From positions 1,674,001 through 1,738,000 of the forward strand of contig NHNU01000001.1 of assembly GCA_002785985.1 (NCBI GenBank): a DNA stretch of 64,000 nucleotides, in the 5' to 3' direction. The position numbers and the translations under genes are program-made. Positions 33,652 to 45,173 of the stretch are shown here, piece after piece (within the stretch, counting starts at the first letter, position 1; every line of letters starts with the position of its first letter). The notes under the pieces were generated by a model. It made no database searches and was not told where the DNA came from. It saw only the letters and a program-made list of their open reading frames with translations. This DNA is from Microcyclosporella mali. Its lineage: Eukaryota; Ascomycota; Dothideomycetes; Mycosphaerellales; Mycosphaerellaceae.

Positions 33652-34659
33652 AAGATGCAGGCGCGGTGGGAGAAGAGCGATTACAGCATTGAAACTTGGA
33701 CGCCTGCCAGGAGAGTAAGGAGTGCTGAAGTGCTGAAATTCTCGTCGAGGGACTCCGCATAGGGCTTTGGAAGCGAGGTGTTTGGCGTGTGTGTATACAA
33801 TACTACAATACTGAGCATGAGTTGAGCCCAAAGAATAGGGCGTCATTTTTTAGTAATGACAAGAACGATATTCTCGTTGAGGTTCACTTTCTCCTTCCTC
33901 CCAGTCTCATGGTGGCAATGATGGCATTTCTACTCGCTATTACGATTGAACGCGATTTCTCGTACACCAAGTCACGTTCGTTCGCAGCTCGTAGAGGGAG
34001 AAATAGCCACGCTGAGCACTGTGAGTGAGGTGAGGTCTTTGTTCCGCATAATTAAGCTTCAAAACGCTGTGGCGCTTTTGCCGAGCTTACGCCACTTCAC
34101 GACTGCGGCAACATTGAACTTCATCGCAGTCGACGTGATCGCCAACAACCCACAATTTCCAAGCACTTCTGCGCAATGCCTCGTTCCAGACTGATCGGAA
34201 GATGGGAAAATACCGTGAACATTCTTCATGCTCGAAGCAAAATACCGGGCTGGTTCGTATCCATTCCTTGGTCACGGGATTGCAGTCTTTCTCTCTCTCT
34301 CCCTCTCTCTTTCAGGCGGAGGTTCTGACCGTCTCCCCGGAGTTTGCATGGATGTGCTCTCTTCTCTGTATGGACTGGACTGGAAGGTTGTGGGGTCTTG
34401 CTACTTCGTTCTGGGTCTGGGAGGCGCGCGGAGTCTTCGGCGTTCGAGAGGGGTAGCTGGGTGGCGAGTGCGTGCATCGAAGTATGGAGGGAATGAGGTG
34501 AAGAGCATGGTGGAGCATGGGTGAATGTTTGGGAGTGGTGATAGTGTTGTTTGCTGTCCCTTCCAGACGGTTCGAGGCTACAGTATACCAATCGCTGCGG
34601 GAAAACGTGGACAAAGAGCAGCGACTGACTTGTGTCCCTGGAAGACGGTGCGCTTCGCA
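33652..34659. other. intergenic between convergent genes
   Basis: The palI gene and the small Zn2Cys6 gene converge here. A CT microsatellite occurs at about 34291-34312. No further coding sequence was supported. Confidence 0.5.
34291..34312 (+). repeat. TC/CT dinucleotide tract
   Basis: A pyrimidine run of alternating T and C, interrupted by a few extra C, in non-coding DNA. Confidence 0.85.
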
Positions 34660-35369
34660 TCATGTGCTCTCCTGTCGAAATGGACCCGATGGATGGACTT
34701 CGTCGTCTGTGAAATCGAACAAAGCTGGATCAAGACCCGGATGAGGCGATCGGCGATAGTTTGGAAGTATCACCGCCCCGTCCTGAAGGTACTCCCGTCG
34801 GGCTTCTGGCGAAGAGGAGCTGGCTTGTCGGGAAGGACCATCGACGACCGAGCTTGAGCCACTTGCACTTGAGCCCTCGACCCGGTTCCCATCACGGGCA
34901 ACGAGGACCTCGTATAGTTGCTCCACCGACTCTCCCAGCCGTAGCCTCGCCAACAGTTCTGTTGCCTCACTGTCCGTGCCGGACTGCAAGCGGTTCATCA
35001 CCACCGAACACTGCTCCAGCTCTTCTGTCTGTGCCTCGAACTGCAACCGTAGGAACTCGCGCCTCGTCAGGCCTTCAACATTGACATCGTACACACACTC
35101 CAGATTTCGATTGTGGCATCTCGTGCACGTAGGATGCTGGCCCTGACACTTTTTGAAGCTACTCATCAGCGAAAGAACAGATCACCGGACAGCAGGATGT
35201 TTCTTACCTTCAACTTCGCCATACGACAGTTCCTGCACGCCGACGGGACTTGCTCCCTCTTCCTCTTTATGTTCAAATCTCTCCTGCTGCCGCCAGGGGT
35301 ACTCGAAGGAGCAGATGCATCATCGGGGCTACGTCCGTCGCGCTCGGGGCCACTGCCGAGCGTGGCCAT
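34660..35369 (-). CDS. short Zn2Cys6-domain protein
   Basis: Two exons, 35208-35369 and 34660-35148 (59-nt intron), encode 216 residues. A basic stretch IKRKREQVPSA leads into a binuclear zinc cluster whose cysteines 45, 48, 55, 62, 65 and 72 give C-x2-C-x6-C-x6-C-x2-C-x6-C. The third cysteine is the first codon after the intron. A coiled-coil-like segment follows (LTRREFLRLQFEAQTEELEQ), and then a Ser-rich and acidic tail. There is no fungal-specific middle homology region, so it is short for a Zn2Cys6 activator. The start is unsure: the frame is open upstream to a GTG at 35510, and an upstream exon may exist. Nuclear DNA binding is inferred; the target is unknown. Confidence 0.78.
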
Positions 35370-36701
35370 GGCGGGTTGCGTTCGAATCGGAACGGCGACA
35401 CAGCTGACTGCTGGGTTGTTTCCCTCGGAGGAGCTGCCGAAAGCGCCTGTCGTGCCGGCCTCTGCATCACGTGAAGAAAAGGAAAGTAGGACTGCGGAAC
35501 TGGATCCCACTCGGGGCAGGGGTGTGCGTCTTGGTCGGTGGACGCCTTGTCTTCTTTAACGAGCCAGAGAGCAGACGACTGCACAGACGGACGCATTCAT
35601 TGATTCGTCAGCAAAGTAGAGAAAGTGGTAAAGAGAAAGGTTTCGAGTGGATCTTTTTTCTTTTAGAGAGTGCTTTGGTTAACCTTTTTTTTTTTAAATC
35701 GGGTTCCATGCTCTTCTTCTTTTCTAGTGCCCTCGTTTTCACCTCCTTCTAAAGCGGGAAAGTCCCATTGCTCTCAAAGTTTTGCTTGACTGCAAAACCT
35801 CCCGTCCTAATCACTCCCGTTGCTCTATTTCACGATCTCGATCGACGGCAGTCCAATGGAAGAAGCCCTTCAGCACGGTGAACCGAGAATCCGCGGGCTA
35901 GAAGTGCGATCGAGGATCTGGGAACGACGATTGGCGGTCTGCAGGAGATCTACTTCGCCCGGTGTGCCGTAGCTAGAAGCCGTGATGTACGATCGATGAT
36001 CTGGGCTGCGATTGACATGCATGGATGAAAGGGGACATGGCAATGCACTATTATCATCGTGGAACGTTTGCGATGGTATTGCAAAGAGCTGTTCGGCCTG
36101 GGTAATGTTTCCCCCCCTTGCGTGCCCGATTGCTCGCAGTAGAGGCGGGTCCTTTTTTTTTGTCGAAGGTCAGTTGGTCTCATGTCGCCCTCTCTTGGTG
36201 AGGGACGTGAGTATACGACGGGACACGGGAGTCTGCTGAGTTTGCGAACGACCTTGTCATTTCAGGTGCGTCTCGTGGAATTACGTGCGTCGAGTACAGA
36301 TTCTGGGGACGTCAAGGGACTACTAGCATGGTGATTGCAAGGGGGAACACGACCAAACGGAGTGATCTCCACGTGGGATGATTCAGCGTGGCGACGGAGA
36401 CTCTGATCTCTTCGCAATGTGATTTTTGGACCTGCTGGCAAGGCCGGATATCATGGACGACAAGCGACGCTATTCGTCGTCATTCAACAAGCGAGCGGCC
36501 AATTGCTACTTGGTTCGCCGACAAATTCTCTGACAGGGGAGCGGACCTCGACACCGTCTCCCCGTTTGATGACGGAGCATTCTCCGAGCCCGCCAGAGCT
36601 CGCTCTTTCAAACGAACATCCAACCTTCCTCTTCCCACTTGTCATCTCCATGTTGCTGGGGAGCATTCACGGCTCCTTCTAATGGCGGTCCTGACGATAC
36701 C
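35370..36701. other. intergenic, 1.3 kb
   Basis: This contains the promoter of the short Zn2Cys6 gene and the 3' side of the coiled-coil gene. Poly-T and poly-pyrimidine tracts occur near 35650-35700 and 36145-36160. The plus-strand frame 36388-36891 is mostly antisense to the neighbouring gene and not supported. Confidence 0.5.
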
Positions 36702-37881
36702 TCATGTCTCTGAGTCTTTGGAGTTCTTCCACTTGCCCTGGCCCGTGGACGTCTTCTTCAACACCAGGATATCGCTTCCCCACTCTCGGGGCACCGCAGG
36801 ACGCCCCGATCGACGGCGCTCAACATTGGTGTTGGTGGTTGCCATGGCTGTCACAGATGAGGCTGTATCGCTGTCGCCGTCAGGGGGCTGAAACCCCATG
36901 GCTTTGCCAGCGATGCCAGAGTAAGGAACGGCGATGGTGTCCTCATCGCTGAAAACATCCCAAGGGTTGTGGGCATAGGCTTGAGTAGCCGGCTCTCCAG
37001 GTGCAGTACGGAGTTTCTCGGTCCGAGGCTGGAACTTCTCAAGGAGTGGTTCACCATCAACTTCCATGTCTGACGTGTCGCAAGGAGACGCATTTGTCTC
37101 CAAGGGCACAAACAGCGAAGGTGACGATGGGCTCTCTCTCTGAGATGATGTTCTCTTCCGGCTCTTCACCGACGTGGTATAAAGATCCGTGGAAGCAGGC
37201 GTGACATCCATGGGGTCAGGTTGGCTGTTGCAAGACCAGTATGACGATAAACCATGATCAAAAGTCTGATAGGAGTGCCCTGACGAGCTACCCTCGACTT
37301 TGGGCTGCACCTGATGTGTAGGCTTGACTGGAGATGTGCCTCCGAAGGTCACGGACGAAGAAGGGTCTCGGATAGCATGCTGGAGTTCGAAAAGACGTGC
37401 GCGAGGCTGTGTTTCACCATCTTGGCGAGAGCCTGGGCCAGATGGTTGAGGTGCACTCGATGTGAGTACGGCTGCTGAAGTGTGAAAGCTGTTGATGAAC
37501 GACAGCAGTCGGTCATTGCTTGCTTGTATAGTGCTATGACTGTCAGCATGTGATCCCTGGCCAAACATATCAGGACAGCTATACCGCTTGTCAGCAAGTA
37601 TCGCATTGTAGCGCGCATTAACCGTCTTCAGCTCGTCGACCAAGTCGTCTCTGCTAGCGGTGACGTGCCGGAGAGTGTCTTTGGCATCACGCCTTTAGGT
37701 GCCATGATTAGCTTATACGAGTAAATGGTGTCGTCGAGACTCACTTGGTGTCGGCCAGCTCAGATGTTAAAGCTGCGATGGTCTGCCGCTGGTTGGCGAT
37801 GGTCTCACGTGCCCTACGTGTGCCAATCTCCAGCAGATTAAGGTCACTGTCGTCAGCGACGCCATCAGGTGCGCTGGCCAT
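36702..37881 (-). CDS. coiled-coil protein of unknown function
   Basis: Exons are 37745-37881 and 36702-37692 (52-nt intron), encoding 375 residues. The N-terminus (LLEIGTRRARETIANQRQTI, then LTSELADTKRDAKDTLRHV) is a heptad-like coiled coil to about residue 70. The rest is Ser/Pro-rich and probably disordered, with a short conserved-looking block AYAHNPWDVFSDEDTIAVPY and a basic C-terminus (RRRSGRPAVPREWG). A possible 66-nt second intron (GTATAG to GCAAG) within DKR...NDRLLSF would leave the frame intact, so residues about 81-102 may be spliced out. No domain is recognised. It may be a nuclear or scaffold protein, which is only a guess from composition. Confidence 0.7.
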
Positions 37882-38512
37882 GATGTTGTCTCGAGTTGTA
37901 TACGACGACAATCAGGCGGATTTCTGGTGAGGTGGACATGTAGGTGCAAGGACATGAGGGGAACTTTGACGTCGGGATGGTATGAAGCTGAAACACTGTT
38001 TGTGGGTTGTAGGGTCCACGCTAGCGTGCTTGCTTATATGAAGAGGAAGGAGCGACGCCATGGCTCAAGACGTTCGTGGGTCATAGTCCATATCATAAAT
38101 GACGATGGTCAGGATGCATCAACTCATGTCCGTGGAATACAGAGTACGCCTACAGCATCTGATAGCGTCGCGCGGCACGGCAACGCGCATGTAGGAGGGC
38201 ATCGCTAACAGACATGGCGGACTTTCCCCCTTTCACGTGCGTAGGGATCAGAGTGAGAGTGAAATGAGAGTGAAAGAGTGTGAACTCAATTCGGAGGACG
38301 ATGCAGGAGTGAGTACTGTACATTTTGGTCTCCATCAATTTTGTAGCGTATCCGAGTGCCACTTGTCGGCGGGTATCTCATTGCGGCAATGTTTGGAATG
38401 CCGGACTGCCGTCGCCTCCCTATGTTTGGCATGATGTGCATTTCCCCTTGGCTATGCATCTTCATTTTGTCCTCTGCTTCCTGATGCGATCGTCTTCCAT
38501 ATATCTGATGCA
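37882..38512. other. intergenic, no gene seen
   Basis: Between two leftward genes: the 3' flank of MGR2 and the promoter of the coiled-coil gene. No motif-bearing frame was found. Confidence 0.5.
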
Positions 38513-39017
38513 TCATCTGTATTCGAATCCTCTTCTGTGCTGCGCTCGGTCTACTGGCATGATCATCGGTCGTGCGTTTCGAGACTGGACTTGTTGGAAG
38601 GCTTCCGTGAGGATAGGCGAGCTCTCGGTCCGTATGGTGGTTCCGATGGACATGAAGAAACTGTGGTTGTCAGGTATCATTACGTCTCACACGTAAGATG
38701 AAGCGTACCCAAACGTTGCCGCAGAGCCAAGCATGTACTGTCCCAGCGTCCGCATCATGCCCTGCGAGCCTGGGCCATATCTGATGATGTTTGTTGCGCC
38801 GAAGATGAAGCCAATACACAGTCCCACGGCTGCAATCCATCAGTCACTGCTCTTTCCTGCATTCGTGATGCGATCTGACATACTGCCACCCATCATGGCT
38901 CCCATCTTGGCTGCAAGCTGTCAGTCTGGCGCTTGCCGGAAACAATGCACCGTCTGCTGTACCTTTGTCAAAGGTCGATGGCCCCGCCATCCCTCCAGCT
39001 CCAGCTACCGGTGGCAT
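38513..39017 (-). CDS. MGR2: Mgr2/Romo1 family subunit of the TIM23 translocase
   Basis: Four small exons, 38963-39017, 38884-38910 (27 nt), 38709-38829 and 38513-38660, total 351 nt and encode 116 residues. Introns are 52, 54 and 48 nt, all GT-AG. Mgr2 couples the channel Tim23 core to Tim21 in the mitochondrial inner membrane and controls lateral release; its animal homologue is Romo1. After MPPVAGAGGMAGPSTFDK comes KMGAMMGGTVGLCIGFIFGA (helix 1), then YGPGSQGMMRTLGQYMLGSA and TFGFFMSIGTTIRTESSP (helix 2). The glycine-zipper spacing and RTLGQYMLGSAATFG are the family signature. No open frame covers the gene, because every exon is short; it was found by joining splice sites until frame and motif agreed. 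Confidence 0.93.
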
Positions 39018-39810
39018 TCTGACAGATGGATCGTTGACAACGAAGAAGTGTAGCTTCACTTCGCAGAGTAAGTCCTGGAGAGCTCAGGAAGAGGTGCGCT
39101 CAAGGATCAGCGGCTAGCACGTGACGCTGACCATACGACTGGCGCGGGTTCAAGGTCAAGGACTGACGGACGACTCCGCAGCGACGCCAACGCCCATTGC
39201 AACGCAGAAGAGCTGCACGCGAGCCAGCACCACGCCCCCAGATCCCAGATACAGATTACCACGGTCTCGTCGACGGCGGCTGCGCAGCAAATGCAATAGC
39301 CCCGGAGCCCTCTGGTTTGTGGTGTTACCGCCGCTGCGGCGCCACGGACGCATCTCCGACTCGCTGCTGGTCGCTCTTGCTCTTGCTCTTCCTCCTTTTG
39401 GTCGGCAGCGACGACACCTCACCTCACCTCACCTCGCTCCGCCCTGTCACCACCACGCCGCTACACACATATACACGCCTGTAATAGCCCACTCCGACAC
39501 GTCGCCTCCCTTCCGCCGAGCATCTTATCCCCGACGGCGACGACCACCGCGTGGAGTGACCACTATTCGCACTCGCACTGCTCGCTCCTTCCCCACCCGC
39601 GTACCTACATTTTTTCCCGTCGAGCACACGACACCTTATCGATCTGCACGGCACATACTCTTTGCGTTATACTGAACCAGTCGTCGACCGAGCCATCTGG
39701 TATAGCGGGCACGCACACGTCACGTCGCCATCTTGGGTCTTCGGCGGACCGCGCAGGACGAGGAACCCATACCCGCGCCAGTCGCACCTCCCGCGGCTCC
39801 AGACACCCAA
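39018..39810. promoter_or_regulatory. divergent promoter region of MGR2 and the FHA gene
   Basis: The two start codons are 793 bp apart and point outward. The right part is C-rich with CACCTCACCTCACCTCG near 39415-39433, a short pentamer-like repeat. An open frame on plus (39121-39675) has biased composition and is not accepted. Confidence 0.5.
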
Positions 39811-42059
39811 ATGACGGCAGTTGCTCCGCCTCTGACTTCCTTCCAACCCAGCACGCGGATAGGATGGAGTAGCGACGGCAACGGCTTTGGCACGATGAGC
39901 TCAGACGAGGTCAACAGAATGTTCGCTCCGGGACCTCGGAAGACCGTCCAGCGCCAGAACTCCTCCTCCTCGATCGCCTCGACTGCCTCCTCCACCAGCA
40001 CCCTTACTGCTACTCCCCAGCAACAGCCACAGACCAACGGCGTGGTACAGCCGCCTGCACAGGAGCCGAGTTGGACTAGAAAGAAGCAGACACGTGGTTT
40101 GTGGCCCCCAGGGAAGGCAGAGGCCGCGACTGGCATCTCGATTGCTCGTCCTCAGCCTGTCAACGCGGCAACAACAGGCGCAACAGCATCGTCAGCCATA
40201 TCAGCATTGCACGCACCTCTGCTCCCGTCGCAACAAATGGCGAACGGAACTAGCCAGGCCAATGGTGCCAAATTGGACCAGCCACAGACAATGCCTCCAG
40301 CTATCCTCCATCTCATTCCCATGAACGGCACTTTCGAGCGCAAAACAATCACTGTCCCGTATGCTCCCGATGTGCTACGGATTGGTCGCCAGACCAATCA
40401 GAAAACAGTACCCACACCATTGAATGGGTACTTCGACTCAAAAGTGCTTTCAAGACAGCATGCAGAAATCTACGCAGATCGGCAGGGTCGAATCTTTATT
40501 CGAGATGTCAAGTCGAGCAACGGGACTTTCGTGAACGGCATGCGGCTGAGCCAGGAGAACAAAGAGTCAGAACCACGTGAGCTACGCGAGCAAGATGTCT
40601 TGGAGCTTGGCATCGATATTGTTTCAGAGGATCAGAAGACGGTTGTACATCACAAAGTCGCGGCCAAAGTGGAACATGCAGGCGTATACGGACAAGGCAG
40701 CGATGCTCTCAATTTTGGCGAACTTGATCCGAGTGCTGGCCCTGGACTCATTGCCAGCCCGCATCAGATAAAGAGGACCAGCAGCCAAGGCTCGATGAAT
40801 GGTCGAGGCGCTGTCAATCCAGCAGTGGGCCAAGCGGCAATGAACATGGGTGTGCTGAACCAGCCACAACACATGAGGAACTGGCTCAATCCGATCACCA
40901 CTGAGCACATCGTGAGGAAGCTGAACGTGAGTTGAGCCAAACGTCTGGAGTGATTCAGTACTGACCATTGTAGTATGAGATGAAACTTGCGATGCAGCAA
41001 TCACAGGAGATCGCACGAGCAAGGCAGGCCATCGAACATATGCTCGGTGGGAAGGTAGACTCACCGGCACCTTTGCCGGAGAAGAAGTCAGGTTCTGAAA
41101 GGTCCAAGTCGTCGCCAACTAAATCGAGATTGGACCTCAAGGCACATTTTTCTGAGCCTCCAGCACCGCCGCCACAAGCACCATTGCCAGAGAAGCCAGA
41201 TGTTGCACGAGCTCTCGCTGATCCCATCATTCAGCCTCTCCTTCGGCGCAGCGATACGGCCAGACCGCCATCTGCAAACAGCTCACCGACACGAACAGAC
41301 CACTCTGGCGACATCTTGCGGTTGTGCGAAGAGCTCAAGCTTGCCAAAGGAGAGTTGAGCAACCAGAGCGAGCGTATGAAGAATCTCGAGAGTGAGCTTG
41401 CTCACGAGCGAATCGCCAGGGAGAGTGCGGAAGACCGGGCGCACAGACTGGAGCAAGGTGTTCGACGAGACTCGCCTACCAGCGACGGACATTCGAATGC
41501 TGCGAGCAGCCCAAGTTCCCGCGATACTGGCAACGCCCCTGTTGACCTACAAGTCCAGGTGGAAAGACTTCGGTCATCCATGGATGAGATGAAGCAGCAG
41601 ATGGAAGCGTATAGACGTCGTGCTGAAGACGCCGAAGCTGAGCGCGACGAAGCTCGACAAACTCTGGCTGAAATGGTGGAGCAGAAACGAAGGGAGAACG
41701 CCGAGCAGGCCAGCGCGACATTGCGATCTCCATCTAAATCGCCTCGCTCGCCCAAACGCCCAATTCACCTGGACAGCAAGTCTCAGGAGGCAAACGGCCA
41801 AGCTGTGGCGCCTGCGGCTGTCAGCAGTCCCACTTCTGTCAGCTTACTGGAGCGTGCTGGTATCGAAGATGGGCAACCCATAACGAAGGAGCAGGCGCAG
41901 ATCATCACAACATTCTTGTCACAAGAGTTTGGGTCATCGTCAAGACGAACACCCGATAGTCTCTACTATCCAGTGCCTGTTGGCAGTGCTCTTGCGGTGA
42001 TTGTTCTTGGCTATATTGCCATGACTTGGATGAACGGCATACCCAAGGTCGATCGATGA
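39811..42059 (+). CDS. tail-anchored FHA-domain protein, Far9/PRO45/SLMAP-like
   Basis: Exons are 39811-40926 and 40974-42059 (47-nt intron), encoding 733 residues. The in-frame TTG at 39733 is not needed, since the first ATG is 39811. A disordered N-terminus precedes an FHA domain (about residues 162-260) with the phosphopeptide-binding landmarks RIGRQ (191-195), SRQHAEIY (about 214) and SSNGTFVNG (about 235). A long coiled coil with RLCEELKLAKGELSNQSERM and ERLRSSMDEMKQQMEAYRRR follows. The last 30 residues hold one hydrophobic helix (PVGSALAVIVLGYIAMTWM). FHA, coiled coil and C-terminal anchor is the architecture of the STRIPAK subunit SLMAP/PRO45, which sits on ER or nuclear envelope and is needed for hyphal fusion and sexual development. 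Vps64/Far10-type paralogues share this plan. Confidence 0.9.
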
Positions 42060-44405
42060 AAACTGCAACGCATCCAGAATTACGATGAAATGGGCACACC
42101 AGCCAAAGATGGCAAAGTCAGATGCTGGCGTGGTTACCTACAGTCGGCATTTGGTGCGAGAGCGGCCAAGAGTACACGATGAGAGACCTCGTCGATGTCG
42201 GTTATGCTATTGGACCAACCGGCTTCGTGAGACATGCTGCTGATGTTCAGAAGGCAGCTAGAGTCATGCACCGGATCAACCCAAGCCAAGCCTGGAAGAC
42301 ATCATGATCGTGCCCCACTGTCTCGAGTGCGTGCTGGACTGCACAGCATCGAATCTGCCACTATGCGAACGAGTACATCGCTCAAGGAGACGCTGCTGCG
42401 CGACAACGACGATCTGCGTACAACGCCGAGGAGGGAAAGAAGGGAGGAGAAGATGAAAAGGAAGGGCGAGGTTGAACTGCCCGCATGCCATGATCGGCAT
42501 CATCGGCGTTGGTCGAAGATATTGTAACGGACTGGCGGTCGGATTGAATCATTTATCTTCTTGCGTTTGGGCGGGCAATCGGAGTGACACAAACGCAATG
42601 GTTGGGTTACCATCAGGGATTCATTCGCTTTTTGTTTTCTACTATCACCACACAGCGACGGCTGGGTCTGTTCTTTTTCTTCGTTTCTTATTTGGTTGTA
42701 CATACGGGATGATGAAATCATGGTTGTGTGTGGGGAATCAGAAGTGGAGTAAGATGGCATGAGAACGAAGATACCCGGCGTGGATTATTGTTGTCTTTTG
42801 TCTCCTGGTGCTGTCACAACATCAGGCAGGTCAGAGCTTGCTGAACAACGGAAAAGTCAAGTGGGCCCGTTCATTCCGGAAATGGATCATCGGCGTAGGT
42901 ATTCGTTGTGAGATCCGTGTGCCCGAATGATTAGAGGGTGGGGGATCAGGTACCTCCTAGCGGCTCCGAATGCCGACCCTTTTCTGATCTTACGATGTTC
43001 GGGTTCTAAGTGTCTTGACACGCGTGGCCTTGGATTTTAAGGTAGCACCGCCAGAGGGGCGACGTCCCCGCCACAGAAAGGTAAGTGAAGGCTATAAGGG
43101 GCCATCCTATGTTCTTGACTGACACTTCTGCGGTCCTATCTCTCTTCTCTCGATTATGTCGCTGTATAGACAGATGAGCTCGGTTGGAGAGCACGCTCAC
43201 GTGTATACACGCGGTCATAGTTCCGGAAGAAAAGGAAGAAAGACGTAGGATTCAGGGCATAAAAGCTGACCTGGATGCAGCTAGGTTACGACCACGCGTT
43301 TCATGGATCTGCTCGTATGCGGAAACGAAGGCCACGATGATACTCTGTCGGCTTATGTAGTGGAGGTGCCGGTGCATAGAGGCTAATAGGGCAGGGAGAG
43401 CAAGGTTGCCGGTGGTCCCGTATGTGCGATGGTTCGCTTGGCTGTAGATTCGCGAGGTGGAAGTAGGGCAAGAAAGATGGCGGTGGCTGCGAGCTGACGT
43501 GTGTCAGGAGATATACACGGGATAGGCTTCGACTCTACTATTCCGATAGTGGGATTGCGATGCCTTGTTCCTTATTGTCATTGATCTGGACACTATTGCG
43601 TGAGTGCTGTCGGAAGCTAGATGTAGGTGAAGTCGTACCTTTAGTGATAATGCATACCCGGGGATCTGGTACCTTGTGTGAAGATCACGTCCGTGCATCT
43701 TTCTGAATCCTTCGCACCGGTAAGCTAGCTTGTTATGACTAGCTTGCATGACCTCGCGAAGCCTCCAAGGCCCTAAGGGCAGATCAGCTTCCAGATTCTC
43801 GAACAACAACGACAACAACAACAACGACTTGGATGAGGTGGCGGGCGCGCGGATCATTGACAACTCCGACAAGAACAGGGTGGTTGGCCTTGTGCTGCAA
43901 AGATCGTGTGATAAGGCGAGCCTTGAGGGAAAGAGCAGACGCCAGGCCACCACCTCTCACTGGCCGAAAGACTGAGGTTACGGCGTTTAGGGCTCAAGTG
44001 CCATGCTTCCTCCTGCTGGCGTCACCTTTATGGGGCACGCACGGCAAGCACGGACTGTCCCATAATCTCAGGCAAGAGCCTGCGAGGGCTAATCAATGTG
44101 AAAGTCTGATGCTGAGGTAGGGCTGTGTGACCATGGTTGACTTATAGGTCCTGGAGTGCCCACCCCTCGTTCGAGAAGATTTTGGTGATGATTACTGCGG
44201 CTTTGAGGAGTACGGCGTCGACTGAGTTCCTCTACTGTCTTCCGAGCCCAAAACTAGACGGTGAACACGGCACAACAAAGGCATATCCACCCGGGGGTCT
44301 GACTGCATATTCTGTACCCAACAAAAGACATTTGCAATATCGCTCTGGACCCTTTTTGGCCCTTCTATCGTGACGAGAGACCGTTATTGCCGGACTAATT
44401 CCAAC
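42060..44405. other. 2.3 kb stretch without a supported gene
   Basis: The first 400 bases are likely the 3' UTR of the FHA gene. Open frames up to 150 codons (43504-43953 minus) have no motif and no exon partners. No tRNA, transposon or long repeat was recognised. Confidence 0.45.
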
Positions 44406-44873
44406 ATGGCAACTTCTCTTGAGATCTTAAGCCCATCACGATCACCATCAACAATACCTAGTCCTCCCGGATCAACAGCTTCACGACTCGAGGCAATCAC
44501 ACTGGAAATCGCTGAAGCAGTCTCAAGAAACGATTACTCGACTACTGAGGTTGCAAGTTACCTGGTCCCAGATTTTCATACCGAGATCGACTCGATAAAT
44601 GATATGCAAACTTCAAGTCGAGATCGTGAAGCATACCTAAATATCCGGCGAAAATGCGGCGCTACCAGCGTGACGAATGTTCTCAGTGTCAATGCCGATG
44701 TCGATGAGGATGGTGGGCGGGCAAATGTGTGGTTGTTGCTGAGAGCGAGCGATCCGGCAAGGAAGGAACTGTCGACGGAAAGTGTGATGATTCTGTCGTG
44801 GAGGCGGGATCATGGTGATTGGAGATGCTATAAGCAATCTTGCATGAGAGGAGTATTCGGGATTTGGATGTGA
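44406..44873 (+). CDS. small hypothetical protein, possibly NTF2/SnoaL-like
   Basis: A single exon of 155 residues starting at 44406. After a Ser/Pro-rich lead (LEILSPSRSPSTIPSPPGS) the body alternates helix- and strand-like segments: SRLEAITLEIAEAVSRNDYS, then SYLVPDFHTEIDSINDMQT, REAYLNIRRKCGATSVTNVL, GGRANVWLLLRASD and SVMILSWRRDHGDWRCYKQS. An early helix, a DYS/DFH turn and a final curved strand ending W-R-C-Y-K are reminiscent of NTF2-like small ligand or scaffold folds; this is a fold guess, not a motif match. The gene is convergent with the HET gene to its right. Confidence 0.65.
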   Translation: MATSLEILSPSRSPSTIPSPPGSTASRLEAITLEIAEAVSRNDYSTTEVASYLVPDFHTEIDSINDMQTSSRDREAYLNIRRKCGATSVTNVLSVNADVDEDGGRANVWLLLRASDPARKELSTESVMILSWRRDHGDWRCYKQSCMRGVFGIWM

Positions 44874-45173
44874 AATGATGACTCGCCACACCCAATCATT
44901 TCCAACACGAAGCATTGGCCGCAACGCTTTTCCTGTGCCTGAAAGTGGGTGATACCTTACGAATGTGTGTGTGTGTGTGTACTTCCCAGGTGTCAGTGTC
45001 TCACACGAGACGATCACAAGCGAGGTGGCGTATGGGCTATATCGCACACGTGTGCCACATTCACCCGTGCGTGTATCGATATTATGTCGGACTCAACTAT
45101 CCAAATGTTTCGCTTGAGATGTCCTGAGCTGATACGACAATTGTGTCTTCTGTCCTTGGCGGGTAACTTCATT
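44874..45173. other. short intergenic with a GT microsatellite
   Basis: Exactly 300 bases between convergent stops. It contains a GT run at 44964-44980 and no further coding sequence. Confidence 0.6.
44964..44980 (+). repeat. GT dinucleotide microsatellite
   Basis: Eight uninterrupted GT/TG units between convergent genes. Confidence 0.95.

Noticed and set aside
35208..35510. Longer N-terminus for the short Zn2Cys6 protein
   Set aside because: The upstream extension begins at GTG. I kept the first ATG at 35369 and noted that an upstream exon may exist.
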